From assembly GCA_018240435.1 (NCBI GenBank), contig JAFEFT010000054.1, positions 1-60,225 of the forward strand: DNA of 60,225 nucleotides, read 5' to 3'. A program made the translations under genes and the position numbers. This document shows positions 12,879-21,637 of this stretch, one piece after another. The stretch is from Pseudomonadota bacterium (lineage in GTDB: Bacteria; Pseudomonadota; Gammaproteobacteria; Xanthomonadales; Xanthomonadaceae). Position 1 is the first letter of the stretch; each line of letters starts with the position of its first letter. The notes under the pieces were generated by a model. The model was not told the origin of the DNA. It ran no database searches and worked only from the letters and a program-made list of their open reading frames with translations.

Positions 12879-13289
12879 ATGAACATCAGCATGAAAGCCA
12901 TCGCCACCGTGTTGCAATCGCTCGCCCTGTCGTTGCTGCTGGTCGGCGGCGCCCACGCCGCCACCGCACGCGCGCCGCATCCGGCGGCCGCCAACAAGGC
13001 TGCCGTCGTCGCCGCACCCGGCAAGAAGGCGCACCACGCCAGTGCCCGTGCCGGCAAGAAGTCGCCGCGCAAGGTCGACATCAACAGCGCCGATGCCACG
13101 ACCTTGCACGCATCGCTGCTGAACATCGGGCAATCCAAGGCCGAGGCCATCGTTGCCTGGCGCAAGCAGCACGGCGCGTTCCGCAGTGCCGACGAACTGG
13201 CACAGGTCAAGGGCATCGGCCTGAAGACGATCGAAAGGAACCGCTCGTGGATCGTCGTCGGCAGCGTCGCCGGCGCTGCCCATCGCTGA
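12879..13289 (+). CDS. ComEA-like helix-hairpin-helix protein, exported
   Basis: A 136-residue protein with a signal peptide (ATVLQSLALSLLLVGGAHA, cleavage near residue 27). An Ala/Lys/His-rich linker is followed by a helix-hairpin-helix domain in the last 70 residues: VDINSADATTLHASLLNIGQ, then AIVAWRKQHGAF and ADELAQVKGIGLKTIERNR. This is the ComEA/HhH DNA-binding layout; ComEA proteins bind incoming DNA in the periplasm during natural transformation. The HhH domain alone is also found in unrelated small exported proteins, and no other competence gene is adjacent. ATG 12879 gives a clean signal peptide. Confidence 0.85.
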   Translation: MNISMKAIATVLQSLALSLLLVGGAHAATARAPHPAAANKAAVVAAPGKKAHHASARAGKKSPRKVDINSADATTLHASLLNIGQSKAEAIVAWRKQHGAFRSADELAQVKGIGLKTIERNRSWIVVGSVAGAAHR

Positions 13290-13334
13290 GGCCCGGCAGC
13301 GACGCGGCGGGAGTCGTCGGCTAAAATCGGGCGC

Positions 13335-13949
13335 ATGCCATTGCGCCCGATTCCCGCCAACGAATATCGCCGCGTACGCTGGCGCAATGGTCAGGGATGG
13401 ACGCGCGAGATCGCCACCGGTTCGATGCCGGTCGCCGGCACGCCGGCATCCGCGCGCGACTGGGACTGGCGCCTGTCGATCGCCGAAGTAGAGCACGACG
13501 GGCCGTTTTCAGCCTTCGACGGCTGCGATCGGGTGCTGGTGCTGTTGTCCGGTCACGGCATGCGGCTGGATTTCGCCGACGCCGGGCCGGTCGAACTGCC
13601 GCCGCCGCACGGGAAGGTCGCGTTCCGGGGCGAACAAGCGGTGCAATGCGCGCTGCTCGATGGTCCGACCACCGATTTCAACGTGATCGCCCAGCGCGAC
13701 CGCTGCACGCTGCAAGTGCTGCACCGGCCATTGGTCGGCTCGATGGTGTTCTTCGCCGAAGCCGGGGTGCTGTGGGCGATCCATCTGATGGCCGGTCACG
13801 CTCGCGTGCAGGCCGAGGAGAATGCGGTGGTGATGCATGGCGGCGACACCACCTTGATCGACAATCTCGCCGGCGAGTCGTCGTTGCGCAGCATCCTCGA
13901 TGGCAGCGGCGACGCCCTGCTGGTGCGGATCGGGCGGCGCGGCGATTGA
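13335..13949 (+). CDS. HutD/Ves family cupin protein
   Basis: A 204-residue protein of the HutD/Ves family. The N-terminal YRRVRWRNGQGWTREIATGS block and DWRLSIAEVEHDGPFSAFDG are the family signature. The rest folds as a bicupin with FRGEQAVQCALLDGPTTDFN. HutD is encoded with histidine utilisation genes in pseudomonads and Ves is a cold- and stress-related protein in E. coli; neither has an assigned reaction. No hut genes are present here. It is convergent with the GNAT gene; a small hairpin TCCGGC-CAT-GCCGGA lies between the two stops. Confidence 0.85.
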   Translation: MPLRPIPANEYRRVRWRNGQGWTREIATGSMPVAGTPASARDWDWRLSIAEVEHDGPFSAFDGCDRVLVLLSGHGMRLDFADAGPVELPPPHGKVAFRGEQAVQCALLDGPTTDFNVIAQRDRCTLQVLHRPLVGSMVFFAEAGVLWAIHLMAGHARVQAEENAVVMHGGDTTLIDNLAGESSLRSILDGSGDALLVRIGRRGD

Positions 13950-14057
13950 TGCGACGATCGCCGCGGCGCGCCCACCGGTTCGCGTTTGCCGTCCCGCTCC
14001 GGCCATGCCGGAACGCGAGCAGGATCGTTGTTTCCAGGTGGTGATCGTGGATCCGGA

Positions 14058-14597
14058 TCAGAGTCTTTTTTCGAGGAATTCGAAGCGCAGATCGTCCCGC
14101 TTCGGAATGCCAAAGCGCGCATCGCCATATGGAAACGGCTTGCGGATGCCGGTGCGTCGATAGCCTCGGCGTTCATACCAGGCGACGAGTTCATCGCGAA
14201 TGTCGATCACGGTCATGCGCATCGTCGGCAACGACCACTCGTCGCGGACGATACGCTCGGCCTCGGCAAGCACGCGTTTGCCGAGCCCGGCGTTCTGCCG
14301 GTCCGGGCGAACGCAGAACATGCCGAAATAGCCGGCGCCGTCCGCGCAGGCCACGTTCGCGCATGCCAGCAGGGCGGGCGCGGCGCTTGCGTTCGACGCC
14401 TGTTCGGCGAGCAGGACGGCGCTGCGCGGGCCCGTGATCAGCGCCAGCACCTCGTCGATGCCGGTGCGTCGTCCGTCGAGGAAGTCCGCCTCGGTGGTCC
14501 AGCCGATGCGGCTGGAATCGCCGCGATAGGCCGATTCGACCAGAGCGACGATGGCGCCGGCGTCGGCAGCAGTGGCAAGGCGGAAGTGCGTGTCCAT
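14058..14597 (-). CDS. GNAT family N-acetyltransferase
   Basis: A 179-residue acetyl-CoA-dependent acyltransferase of the GNAT fold. It begins FRLATAADAGAIVALVESAY and has the acetyl-CoA pyrophosphate-binding segment as FCVRPDRQNAGLGKRVLAEA (motif A, R/QxxGxG/A). Motif B follows as MRMTVIDIRDELVAWYERRG. ATG 14597 is chosen since it gives the usual start 5 residues before the first strand; AGGGG lies just upstream. The frame stays open much further back but that is GC-rich noise. The substrate cannot be predicted. Confidence 0.87.
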   Translation of the reverse strand: MDTHFRLATAADAGAIVALVESAYRGDSSRIGWTTEADFLDGRRTGIDEVLALITGPRSAVLLAEQASNASAAPALLACANVACADGAGYFGMFCVRPDRQNAGLGKRVLAEAERIVRDEWSLPTMRMTVIDIRDELVAWYERRGYRRTGIRKPFPYGDARFGIPKRDDLRFEFLEKRL

Positions 14598-14699
14598 GGC
14601 CCCTGACCATGATGTGGGTTGGCAACGATACCGCAGCGGCTGCCGGCGATCGCGGCGGCGGCTGCGATGGCGCCGCCGCGGCAGCGCCGCCGCTGCCGC

Positions 14700-14728
14700 T
14701 TGCGCATGAACCGGCCGCCGGCTACACT
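14700..14728 (+). promoter_or_regulatory. Sigma-70-type promoter upstream of the rimP-nusA-infB operon
   Basis: TTGCGC at 14700-14705 and TACACT at 14723-14728 are separated by 17 bases, a good match to a housekeeping promoter. Transcription would start near 14735 and run through the structured leader and terminator before rimP. Confidence 0.6.
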
Positions 14729-14734
14729 CCACGT

Positions 14735-14886
14735 TCTTGCTCGATGGTCGTGGCGTGTCCTGGTGGATGCGCCGATCGGCCTCGATCATCCACGCGACGA
14801 TCGTGAGGTTCCTTGCGGAACGGCGGTCGTGCGGGGCTTGCAGCGGCGGATCACGTGCGCCGTTGCACCGGAACCCGTCGTTACCG
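14735..14886 (+). ncRNA. Structured leader RNA of rimP-nusA-infB (candidate attenuator or small RNA)
   Basis: Between the promoter and the terminator the transcript can form three stem-loops. They are GTGGATG/CATCCAC (14763-14769 with 14787-14793), GTTCC/GGAAC with a TTGC loop (14808-14821), and GCAGCGGCG/CGCCGTTGC with one G-U pair (14840-14848 with 14858-14866). It does not contain a tRNA, although in E. coli a tRNA gene (metY) occupies this place. The product could be a cis-acting leader or a released RNA of about 180 bases. The fold is inferred by eye. Confidence 0.5.
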
Positions 14887-14917
14887 GAAAGGGCCCATCG
14901 GGCCCTTTCGTTTTTTT
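14887..14917 (+). terminator. Intrinsic terminator 23 bases before rimP
   Basis: A perfect 10-bp stem (GAAAGGGCCC with GGGCCCTTTC, loop ATC) is followed by G and seven T at 14911-14917. It is a textbook Rho-independent terminator, yet rimP starts at 14940 with no room for another promoter. This implies controlled read-through. Confidence 0.85.
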
Positions 14918-14939
14918 CGCCGTCCCTTGCCGAATGCCG

Positions 14940-15539
14940 ATGTCCGACCGCGCCACCGAAATCGCCGCCTTGCTCGCGCCGACCGTCGCCGCCCTGCAAC
15001 TGGAGTTGCTGGGCGTCGAGTTCGTGCCGGCCGGAGCGCATGCGCTGCTGCGGCTGTACATCGACGTGCCGCCCGCCGACGCAGCGGCGCGCACGGTGGG
15101 CATCGACGATTGCGAGGCGGTCAGCCGCGAGGTGTCGGCGGCGCTCGACGTCGCCGATCCGATCGCCTCGCGCTACACGCTCGAGGTTTCCTCGCCGGGC
15201 ATCGATCGGCCGTTGTTCTCCGTCGCGCAGTTCGCGCGCCACATCGGCGAGCAGGTGAAGATCGCGTTGCAGATTCCGGTGGCCGGTCGCCGCCGTGTGC
15301 AGGGCGCCATCGTCGCCATTGATGGCGGGCAGATCGTGTTGCACGTGGATGGCCAGGAACTGCGGGTGCCGCACGCGGATGTCGACAAGGCACGCATCGT
15401 CCCCGATTGGGCGGCGCTGGGAATGGGTGGCAAGGGCGAAGCATCAGGAAAGAAAAGGAAAGACCGCGGCGGCCGGCGCGGTCGTGGCAATCAACCCAAC
15501 GGTGCGCCCGATCCGCGCGCCACGGAGCAGGAACGATGA
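14940..15539 (+). CDS. rimP: Ribosome maturation factor RimP
   Basis: A 199-residue cytosolic protein needed for maturation of the 30S subunit. It begins MSDRATEIAALLAPTVAALQ and continues ELLGVEFVPAG, IDDCEAVSREVSAALDVAD and LEVSSPGIDRPL, the RimP signature, with an SH3-like C-terminal domain. A basic tail (GKKRKDRGGRRGRGNQP) extends it past the usual length of about 150. ATG 14940 is preferred to ATG 14934 by homology. The stop overlaps the nusA start (ATGA), so RimP and NusA are translationally coupled. Confidence 0.93.
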   Translation: MSDRATEIAALLAPTVAALQLELLGVEFVPAGAHALLRLYIDVPPADAAARTVGIDDCEAVSREVSAALDVADPIASRYTLEVSSPGIDRPLFSVAQFARHIGEQVKIALQIPVAGRRRVQGAIVAIDGGQIVLHVDGQELRVPHADVDKARIVPDWAALGMGGKGEASGKKRKDRGGRRGRGNQPNGAPDPRATEQER

Positions 15540-17023
15540 GCAAGGAACTGTTGATGGTGATCGATGCGGTCGCCAACGAGAAAGGCGTGGCGCGCGAGGT
15601 CATCCAGCGCGCGATGGAAATGGCGCTGGCCTCGGCGGCGAAGAAGTCCTACCACGATCAGGACGTCCAGATCCGCGTCGCGATCAACCCCAAGGACGGT
15701 AATTACGAGACCTTCCGGCAGTGGGAGGTCGTGGCCGACGACGTGGTGATGGAGTCGCCCGATCGCCAGCTGCGATTGATGGACGCCGTCGACGAGAACG
15801 CCGAAGCCGCCGTCGGCGACATCATCGAAGAGCAGGTCGAAAACGCCAAGATGGGCCGGATCGGCGCGCAGGCGGCCAAGCAGATGATCGTGCAGAAGGT
15901 GCGCGAGGCCGAGCGGGCACAGGTGGTCGACGCCTGGGCCGATCGCGTCGGCGAACTGGTCACCGGCATCGTCAAGCGCGCCGAGCGCGGCAACATCTAC
16001 GTCGACCTCGGCGGCAACGCCGAGGGCTTCATCCCCAAGGACAAGGCCATTCCGCGCGATACCCTGCGTCCCGGCGACCGCGTCAAGGGCATCTTGCTGG
16101 AAGTGCGCGCCGAACAGCGTGGCCCGCAGTTGTTCATCAGCCGGGCGGCGCCCGAGTTCATGATGGAGCTGTTCAAGCTCGAGGTGCCGGAAGTCGGCCA
16201 GGGCCTGGTCGAGATCAAGGCCGCCGCCCGCGATCCGGGTGATCGTGCCAAGATCGCGGTGCTCGCCCACGATCGCCGCACCGACCCGATCGGCGCCTGC
16301 ATCGGCATGCGCGGCTCGCGCGTGCAGGCGGTGTCCAACGAGCTCAACGGCGAGCGTGTCGACATCATCCTGTGGAGCGACAACCCGGCCCAGTTCGTGA
16401 TCAACGCGATGGCGCCGGCGGAAGTGCAGTCGATCATCGTCGACGAGGACAAGCACGCGATGGATCTGGCCGTGGCCGAGGACAAGCTCGCCCAGGCGAT
16501 CGGCAAGGGCGGCCAGAACGTGCGCCTGGCCAGCCGCCTGACCGGCTGGCAGCTCAACGTCATGACCAAGGACCAGGTCACCGCCAAAAGCGAGGCCGAG
16601 CAGGCCAGGGCGCGCCAGTTGTTCATGGACAAACTCGAAGTCGACGAGGAAATCGCCGGCATCCTGGTGGGCGAGGGCTTCAACACGGTCGAGGAAATCG
16701 CCTACGTTCCCACCGCGGAATTGCTGGCGATCGAGGGCTTCGACGAGGACATCGTCGAGGAATTGCGCGCCCGCGCCCGCGACGCCTTGCTCAACGAGGC
16801 GCTGGCGGTCGAAGAGGGCATCGACGGGCAGCCGCCGGCAGAGGATCTGCTTTCGCTCGACGGCATGGACGAGGCCACCGCCTTTGCGCTGGCAGAGCGT
16901 GGAATCGTCAATCGGGAAGATCTGGCGGAGATGGCCGCGTTCGAGATCGAAGATATCGAAGGCATGGGCCGTGATCGTGCGGCGGCGTTGATCCTGGCTG
17001 CCAAGGCGCATTGGTTCGAGTGA
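15536..17023 (+). CDS. nusA: Transcription termination/antitermination protein NusA
   Basis: A 495-residue RNA polymerase-binding factor controlling pausing, termination and antitermination. Domains in order are: N-terminal polymerase-binding domain (SKELLMVIDAVANEKGV), S1 domain (about 130-200, RGNIYVDLGGNAEGFIPK), KH1 (PIGACIGMRGSRVQAV), KH2 (AIGKGGQNVRLASRLTGW), and two C-terminal acidic helix-hairpin repeats, as in E. coli. The start at 15536 has AGGAAC upstream and overlaps the rimP stop. Because NusA promotes termination at many hairpins, the terminator before rimP offers a simple route to feedback control of its own operon; that is inference. Confidence 0.96.
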   Translation: MSKELLMVIDAVANEKGVAREVIQRAMEMALASAAKKSYHDQDVQIRVAINPKDGNYETFRQWEVVADDVVMESPDRQLRLMDAVDENAEAAVGDIIEEQVENAKMGRIGAQAAKQMIVQKVREAERAQVVDAWADRVGELVTGIVKRAERGNIYVDLGGNAEGFIPKDKAIPRDTLRPGDRVKGILLEVRAEQRGPQLFISRAAPEFMMELFKLEVPEVGQGLVEIKAAARDPGDRAKIAVLAHDRRTDPIGACIGMRGSRVQAVSNELNGERVDIILWSDNPAQFVINAMAPAEVQSIIVDEDKHAMDLAVAEDKLAQAIGKGGQNVRLASRLTGWQLNVMTKDQVTAKSEAEQARARQLFMDKLEVDEEIAGILVGEGFNTVEEIAYVPTAELLAIEGFDEDIVEELRARARDALLNEALAVEEGIDGQPPAEDLLSLDGMDEATAFALAERGIVNREDLAEMAAFEIEDIEGMGRDRAAALILAAKAHWFE

Positions 17024-17037
17024 TCGTCCGGTGCAAT

Positions 17038-17053
17038 CGCCGGCTTGCCGGCG
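17038..17053 (+). other. Strong hairpin in the nusA-infB gap
   Basis: CGCCGGC-TT-GCCGGCG is a perfect 7-bp inverted repeat 15 bases after the nusA stop. No T-run follows, so it is not an intrinsic terminator. A TACACT at 17057-17062 could be a weak internal -10 for infB, without a good -35. Confidence 0.45.
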
Positions 17054-17151
17054 CGTTACACTAATCAGCTGCCCGATTCGCGGCCGCCATCGCGGTTGCC
17101 GTCGAATCCATCCGCCGCAGGCCGGCGGGCACCTACAGATCCGGGAATCGC

Positions 17152-19773
17152 ATGTCTGAAGTAACCGTAAGCAACCTAGCCAAGATGGTCGGCACGCCGG
17201 TCGAGAAGCTGCTCGAGCAACTCGCCGAGGCGGGCATGACCTTCAGTGGCCCGGATCAGGTGGTGTCGAGCACCGAGAAGATGAAGCTGCTCGGTTTCCT
17301 GCGTCGCACCCACGGCAAGGGCGACAAGCCGGCCGAGGCGGCGGCGCCACGGCAGATCGTCCTGAACCGGCGCAAGCAGGAAGAGCTGACTGTCAGCAGC
17401 GGCAAGGCCAAGACCACGGTTACCGTGGAGGTGCGCAGCAAGCGCACGCTGATCAAGCGCGAGGCCGTCGAAACTCCAGTGGACGACGAGCGCGAGGAGG
17501 TGCTGCGCAAGCTGGAGGAATCGCGCAAGCTCAATCAGGCCGAGCAGCAGGCGCTGGCCGAGATCGATCGCAAGCGCCGCGAGGAAGAAGCCGCTCGCCG
17601 CGAGGTCGAGGAAGCGGCGCGCCGCGAGCGCGAGCAGGCCGCCGCGGCCGCCCAGGCGCTCGCCGAGGAATCGATCGAATCGCCGCCGCCGGACAAGGCC
17701 GCGGGCAGGAGTCACGGTGCTGCCGAAGTGCGGCACCGCGAATCGGCGCGGGAGCCGCAGCGCGAGGCGCCGCGAGACAGCGCCCGCGACGCCAAGGCCG
17801 GGCACAAGAAGCCCCATCATCGCGGCACGCATGCGATGCCGGCCGAACTGGACGACAACGATCCGGCCAGCCGCTTCTCCAGCCAGTTGCATCTGACCGA
17901 CGCCGAGCGCGCTCGCCGTGGTGCCGGCAAGCGCAAGCCGCGGCCGCGCCTGGTTGAGGCCAGTCGGCAGGCCAGCGGGCAGCACGGCTTTGCACGCCCG
18001 ACCGCGCCAGTGCAGCGCGAAGTGGCGATCGGCGAGAGCATTTCGGTGGCCGACCTGGCGCAAAAGCTTGCGCTCAAGGGCGGCGAGGTGGTCAAGGCGC
18101 TGTTCAAGATGGGCACCATGGTCACCATCAACCAGGTGATCGACCACGACACCGCTGCGCTGGTGGTCGAGGAACTCGGCCACAAGGCAGTCACCGCGGC
18201 CGCCAACGACGCCGAGTCGGCGTTGCTGGCGCACGGTGAGGAAGCCCAGCAGGGCGATCGCCTGGCGCGTCCGCCGGTGGTCACCATCATGGGCCACGTC
18301 GACCACGGCAAGACTTCGCTGCTCGATTACATCCGTCGCACCAAGGTTGCCCACGGCGAAGCCGGCGGCATCACCCAGCACATCGGCGCCTACCACGTGG
18401 AGACGTCGAAAGGCACCATCAGCTTCCTCGACACGCCCGGGCATTCGGCGTTTTCGTCGATGCGCGCGCGTGGCGCCAAGCTGACGGATATCGTGGTGCT
18501 GGTGGTCGCCGCCGACGATGGCGTGATGCCGCAGACGATCGAGGCGGTGCAGCACGCGCGCGCCGCGAACGTGCCGCTGATCGTGGCGATGAACAAGATG
18601 GACAAGGCCGAGGCCAAGCCCGACGTCATCAAGCAGGGGTTGTCGAACGTCGACGTGCTGGCCGAGGACTGGGGCGGCGAGGTGCAATTCGTGCCGGTGT
18701 CGGCCAAGACCGGCATGGGTGTCGATGCGCTGCTCGACGCCATCCTCGTGCAGGCCGAGATGATGGAGCTCACCGCCGTGCGCGACGCGCGGGCATCGGG
18801 CGTGGTGATCGAGTCGAGCCTCGACAAGGGCCGCGGCCCGGTCGCCACCGTGCTGGTCCAGCAAGGCACGCTCAAGAAGGGCGACTACCTCGTCTGCGGC
18901 GTGCAGTATGGCCGCGTGCGTGCGTTGTTCGATGAAACGGGCAAGCAGGTCGAGGCCGCCGGACCGTCGATTCCGGTGCAGGTGCTGGGCCTGTCGGGCG
19001 TGCCCGACGCCGGCGACGATTTCACCGTCGTCGCCGACGAGCGCCTGGCCAAGGACGTCGCGCAGCAGCGCGACGCCAAGCGGCGCGAATCGCGTCTGGT
19101 CAGCCAGGTCGGCAGCCGCATGGAAGACATCATGGCGCAGATGGGCCAGGGCGCCGGCCAGCTCTCGCTGGCGCTGGTGGTCAAGGCCGACGTGCACGGT
19201 TCGGTGCAAGCCTTGCGCGAGGCGCTGGTGGCGCTGTCCAACGAGGCGATCCGGATCAACGTGATCTCCTCTGGCGTGGGCGGCATCACCGAGTCGGATG
19301 CGCAGCTGGCGGCGGCATCCAAGGCCGTGATCATCGGCTTCAACGTCCGCGCCGATGCGTCCGCGCGCAAGGTGATCGAATCCAACGGGCTGGATCTGCG
19401 CTATTTCTCGATCATCTACGACGTGATCGATCAGGTGAAGCAGGTGGCGTCGGGTCTGCTCGGCAAGGAGATCCGCGAGGAGATCCTCGGCACCGCCGAG
19501 GTCGCACAGGTGTTCCGCCACTCCAAGTTCGGCGCGATCGCCGGCAGCACCGTCGTCGAAGGCGTCATCCGCCGCGGCAAGCCCGTTCGCGTGCTGCGCA
19601 ACAACGTGGTGATCTTCGAGGGCGAGCTCGATTCGTTGCGCCGCTTCACCGAAAACGTCGACGAGGTCAAGTCGGGCACCGAATGCGGCATCGGCGTCAA
19701 GGGCTACGATCAGGTCAAGCCGGGCGATCAGATCGAGTGCTTCGATCGGATCGAGATCCAGAGGACGCTGTGA
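17152..19773 (+). CDS. infB: Translation initiation factor IF-2
   Basis: An 873-residue GTPase that places initiator tRNA on the ribosome. The N-terminus has the IF2_N fold ([19 protein letters not shown]), then a long charged Arg/Glu/Ala linker (about 90-290) and a second IF2_N module. The G domain has G1 GHVDHGKT (about 381-388), G3 DTPGH and G4 NKMDKAE, with the IF-2 beta-barrel domains behind (ending [20 protein letters not shown]). GGGAA precedes the ATG. The TGA stop at 19771-19773 forms the first bases of a heptamer array. Gene order nusA-infB-rbfA-truB is conserved in gammaproteobacteria. Confidence 0.97.
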   Translation: MSEVTVSNLAKMVGTPVEKLLEQLAEAGMTFSGPDQVVSSTEKMKLLGFLRRTHGKGDKPAEAAAPRQIVLNRRKQEELTVSSGKAKTTVTVEVRSKRTLIKREAVETPVDDEREEVLRKLEESRKLNQAEQQALAEIDRKRREEEAARREVEEAARREREQAAAAAQALAEESIESPPPDKAAGRSHGAAEVRHRESAREPQREAPRDSARDAKAGHKKPHHRGTHAMPAELDDNDPASRFSSQLHLTDAERARRGAGKRKPRPRLVEASRQASGQHGFARPTAPVQREVAIGESISVADLAQKLALKGGEVVKALFKMGTMVTINQVIDHDTAALVVEELGHKAVTAAANDAESALLAHGEEAQQGDRLARPPVVTIMGHVDHGKTSLLDYIRRTKVAHGEAGGITQHIGAYHVETSKGTISFLDTPGHSAFSSMRARGAKLTDIVVLVVAADDGVMPQTIEAVQHARAANVPLIVAMNKMDKAEAKPDVIKQGLSNVDVLAEDWGGEVQFVPVSAKTGMGVDALLDAILVQAEMMELTAVRDARASGVVIESSLDKGRGPVATVLVQQGTLKKGDYLVCGVQYGRVRALFDETGKQVEAAGPSIPVQVLGLSGVPDAGDDFTVVADERLAKDVAQQRDAKRRESRLVSQVGSRMEDIMAQMGQGAGQLSLALVVKADVHGSVQALREALVALSNEAIRINVISSGVGGITESDAQLAAASKAVIIGFNVRADASARKVIESNGLDLRYFSIIYDVIDQVKQVASGLLGKEIREEILGTAEVAQVFRHSKFGAIAGSTVVEGVIRRGKPVRVLRNNVVIFEGELDSLRRFTENVDEVKSGTECGIGVKGYDQVKPGDQIECFDRIEIQRTL

Positions 19774-19826
19774 ATCGGGAATCGGGAATCGGGAATCGGG
19801 AATTGTGAATCGTGAATCGTGATTGG
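19771..19826 (+). repeat. Heptamer array GGAATCG (8 units) starting at the infB stop codon
   Basis: Eight 7-base units: TGAATCG, GGAATCG three times, GGAATTG, TGAATCG twice, TGATTGG. The first unit contains the infB stop codon. Units vary at the first and last positions only, so the array is degenerate but keeps period 7 exactly. Confidence 0.9.
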
Positions 19827-19866
19827 CAATGACGGGCAAGCCGTGGCGTCGATGTCGGTCGAATCA

Positions 19867-19971
19867 CCAAACGCCAAACGCCAAACGCCAAACGCCAAAC
19901 GCCAAACGCCAAACGCCAAACGCCAAACGCCAAACGCCAAACGCCAAACGCCAAACGCCAAACGCCAAACA
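19867..19971 (+). repeat. Heptamer array CCAAACG (14 perfect copies plus one imperfect)
   Basis: Fourteen identical copies of CCAAACG run from 19867 to 19964, then CCAAACA. The array is 29 bases before the rbfA start and 41 bases after a different heptamer array. Since 21 bases make a full frame cycle, all frames stay open through it on both strands, giving spurious repetitive reading frames. It is the most homogeneous array in the window, so it is probably young or copy-number variable. Confidence 0.95.
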
Positions 19972-19999
19972 CCTGACATCGCAATCACCAATCACGGCC

Positions 20000-20404
20000 A
20001 TGAGCAAACCATTCCACCGCACCGATCGCGTCGCCGCGCAGTTGCGGCGCGAGTTGGGCACGCTGGTGCATGCGCTGGTGCGCGAGCACGGGCTGCCGTC
20101 GGTGAGCGTTTCGGATGTCCAGGTCAGCCGCGACATGGCCCATGCCAAGGTGTTCGTCACTGCCTTGCAGCCCGATCGCGTGCGCGAGGCGATGGCCGGT
20201 CTCAAGGAATACGCAGGCGAAGTGCGGTTTTCGCTGGCGCGGGCGATGAAGCTGCGCCATGTCCCCGAGTTGCACTTCCACTACGACGATTCGGTGGATC
20301 GCGGCGAGCGGATCGATTTGCTGCTGCGCGACGACGTGGCCCGCGAATCGGGAATCGGGAATCGGGAATCGGAAAAGCAGCCTCCCGACGGCTCGGATTC
20401 CTGA
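20000..20404 (+). CDS. rbfA: Ribosome-binding factor A (C-terminus encoded by heptamer repeat)
   Basis: A 134-residue cold-shock and 30S maturation factor with a KH-like fold. It begins [19 protein letters not shown] and has [20 protein letters not shown] and [19 protein letters not shown], the family core. ATG 20000 is chosen by homology; longer frames upstream read through the CCAAACG array and are not real. No clear ribosome binding site is seen. The last 20 or so residues ([21 protein letters not shown]) are unusual: codons 115-124 lie in four GGAATCG repeat units, so the array has become coding and moved the stop. Confidence 0.92.
   Translation: MSKPFHRTDRVAAQLRRELGTLVHALVREHGLPSVSVSDVQVSRDMAHAKVFVTALQPDRVREAMAGLKEYAGEVRFSLARAMKLRHVPELHFHYDDSVDRGERIDLLLRDDVARESGIGNRESEKQPPDGSDS
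20344..20371 (+). repeat. Heptamer array GGAATCG (4 units) inside the 3' end of rbfA
   Basis: CGAATCG followed by three GGAATCG units, the same unit as the array after infB. It is translated as part of RbfA ([10 protein letters not shown]). Confidence 0.9.
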
Positions 20405-20508
20405 TCCGATGCGTCCCTCGGCTTGATCCCTCACGCACTACCCGTCGATTTCCGAAACCGCGTCTTGCGACGTCCATCCCGCAGCTTGCCCGAAGCAGGG
20501 ACGTGATC

Positions 20509-21462
20509 ATGCGCTTCTCCGATTCGCGATTCCCGATTGCCCATTCCCGTCGAGCGCTACACGGCCTCGTGTTGCTCGACAAAGCGACCGGCCTCAGCTC
20601 CAACCAAGCGCTGCAACAGGTGCGTCGCTTATTCCGCGCGGAAAAGGCCGGGCACACCGGCAGTCTCGACCCACTCGCTACTGGCCTGCTGCCGATCTGC
20701 TTCGGTGAGGCGACCAAGATCGCCGGCATCTTGCTCGGCGAGGCCAAGGCCTACGAGACGTTGGCGCGGCTCGGGACGACCACCGACACCGACGACGCCG
20801 ATGGCACGGTGCTGCGCGAACGCCCGCTGCCGGTGCTCGACGAGGCCACGCTGGAGGCCGCGCTGGCGCCCTTGCGCGGGCGCATCCGGCAGCGGCCGCC
20901 GATCTACGCTGCGCTCAAGCAAGGCGGCGAGCCGCTGTACGCCAAGGCGCGCCGGGGCGAGGTCGTGGCGGTGGCCGAGCGCGACGTCCTCGTGCATCGG
21001 CTCCAATGCAGCGAGCGCGGCGCCGACTGGCTGCGCTTGCAGGTGGAATGCGGCAGCGGCACCTATGTGCGCAGTCTGGTGCGCGATCTGGGCGAGGCGC
21101 TGGGCTGCGGGGCGCATGTGGCGGAACTGCGGCGGCTGTGGGTCGAGCCGTTTCGCGCGCCGCGGATGCATGCCCTCGACGACTTGCGGGCACTGGCCGA
21201 GCGCGACTCCGACGCGCTCGACGCCTGCCTGTTGCCGATCGAAGCCGGGCTGGCCGGCTTGCCGGCCGTTGCGCTCGACCGCGAGCAGGCGCGCCGCCTG
21301 GCGCAAGGTCAGGCGCTGCGCCTGGGCACGATGGTGGGCGCGGGCACGGTAGCGGCATTCGGCGAGGACGGGCGCGCGCTCGGTTTGGCGCAGATCGATG
21401 CCGTCGGCGTGTTGCGCGCGCAACGTTTGTTCGTCTGGGCGACGACATCGGCTGCCTGCTGA
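20509..21462 (+). CDS. truB: tRNA pseudouridine(55) synthase TruB (N-terminus encoded by heptamer repeat)
   Basis: A 317-residue enzyme converting U55 of tRNAs to pseudouridine. The conserved start [19 protein letters not shown], the catalytic motif [19 protein letters not shown] (Asp nucleophile) and [21 protein letters not shown] are all present, with a PUA-like C-terminal domain. The only suitable start is ATG 20509, with AGGG 8 bases before it. The first 14 residues ([14 protein letters not shown]) are encoded by four degenerate GATTC-type heptamers, the reverse complement of the array at the end of rbfA. In most gammaproteobacteria rpsO follows truB; here cmk follows instead. Confidence 0.94.
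   Translation: MRFSDSRFPIAHSRRALHGLVLLDKATGLSSNQALQQVRRLFRAEKAGHTGSLDPLATGLLPICFGEATKIAGILLGEAKAYETLARLGTTTDTDDADGTVLRERPLPVLDEATLEAALAPLRGRIRQRPPIYAALKQGGEPLYAKARRGEVVAVAERDVLVHRLQCSERGADWLRLQVECGSGTYVRSLVRDLGEALGCGAHVAELRRLWVEPFRAPRMHALDDLRALAERDSDALDACLLPIEAGLAGLPAVALDREQARRLAQGQALRLGTMVGAGTVAAFGEDGRALGLAQIDAVGVLRAQRLFVWATTSAAC
20519..20546 (+). repeat. Heptamer array CCGATTC (4 degenerate units) inside the 5' end of truB
   Basis: Units CCGATTC, GCGATTC, CCGATTG, CCCATTC. This is the reverse complement of the GGAATCG type found at the other end of the same intergenic interval. Confidence 0.75.
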
Positions 21463-21484
21463 CGGCGGCCGCGACGCGGGAGCT

Positions 21485-21597
21485 CCGACTCCCGACTCCC
21501 GAGTCACCATCCACCAATCACGATTCACCATTCACCATTCACCATTCACCATTCACCATTCACGATTCACGATTCACAGCCTCCCGCCTCCCGAGTC
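21485..21597 (+). repeat. Heptamer array between truB and cmk (about 16 units, ACCATTC core)
   Basis: The period is 7 throughout. Units are CCGACTC twice, CCGAGTC, ACCATCC, ACCAATC, ACGATTC, ACCATTC five times, ACGATTC twice, then ACAGCCT and, one base out of step, CCGCCTC and CCGAGTC. It begins 23 bases after the truB stop and fills most of the gap to cmk. A TACAAT at 21602-21607 just after it could serve as a -10 for cmk. Confidence 0.9.
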
Positions 21598-21637
21598 GCC
21601 CTACAATGACGATTTCCCGCAGGCCCCCTCCCCAGGC

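Noticed and set aside
12879-13289. A competence locus
   Set aside because: Only a ComEA-like helix-hairpin-helix protein is present; no comEC, pilin or dprA lies nearby, so the window does not support a competence cluster.
14735-14917. A 6S RNA or tRNA before rimP
   Set aside because: The length is near that of 6S RNA, but the ends do not pair and no central bubble is seen; no cloverleaf or CCA end is present.
19867-19971. A CRISPR-like array
   Set aside because: Units are 7 bp with no spacers and no cas genes are present; it is a simple tandem repeat.
19715-20205. Repetitive reading frames on both strands (for example FGVWRLA repeated on the reverse strand)
   Set aside because: They are frames kept open by the 7-bp array, since 21 bases complete a frame cycle; no start signal or homology supports them.
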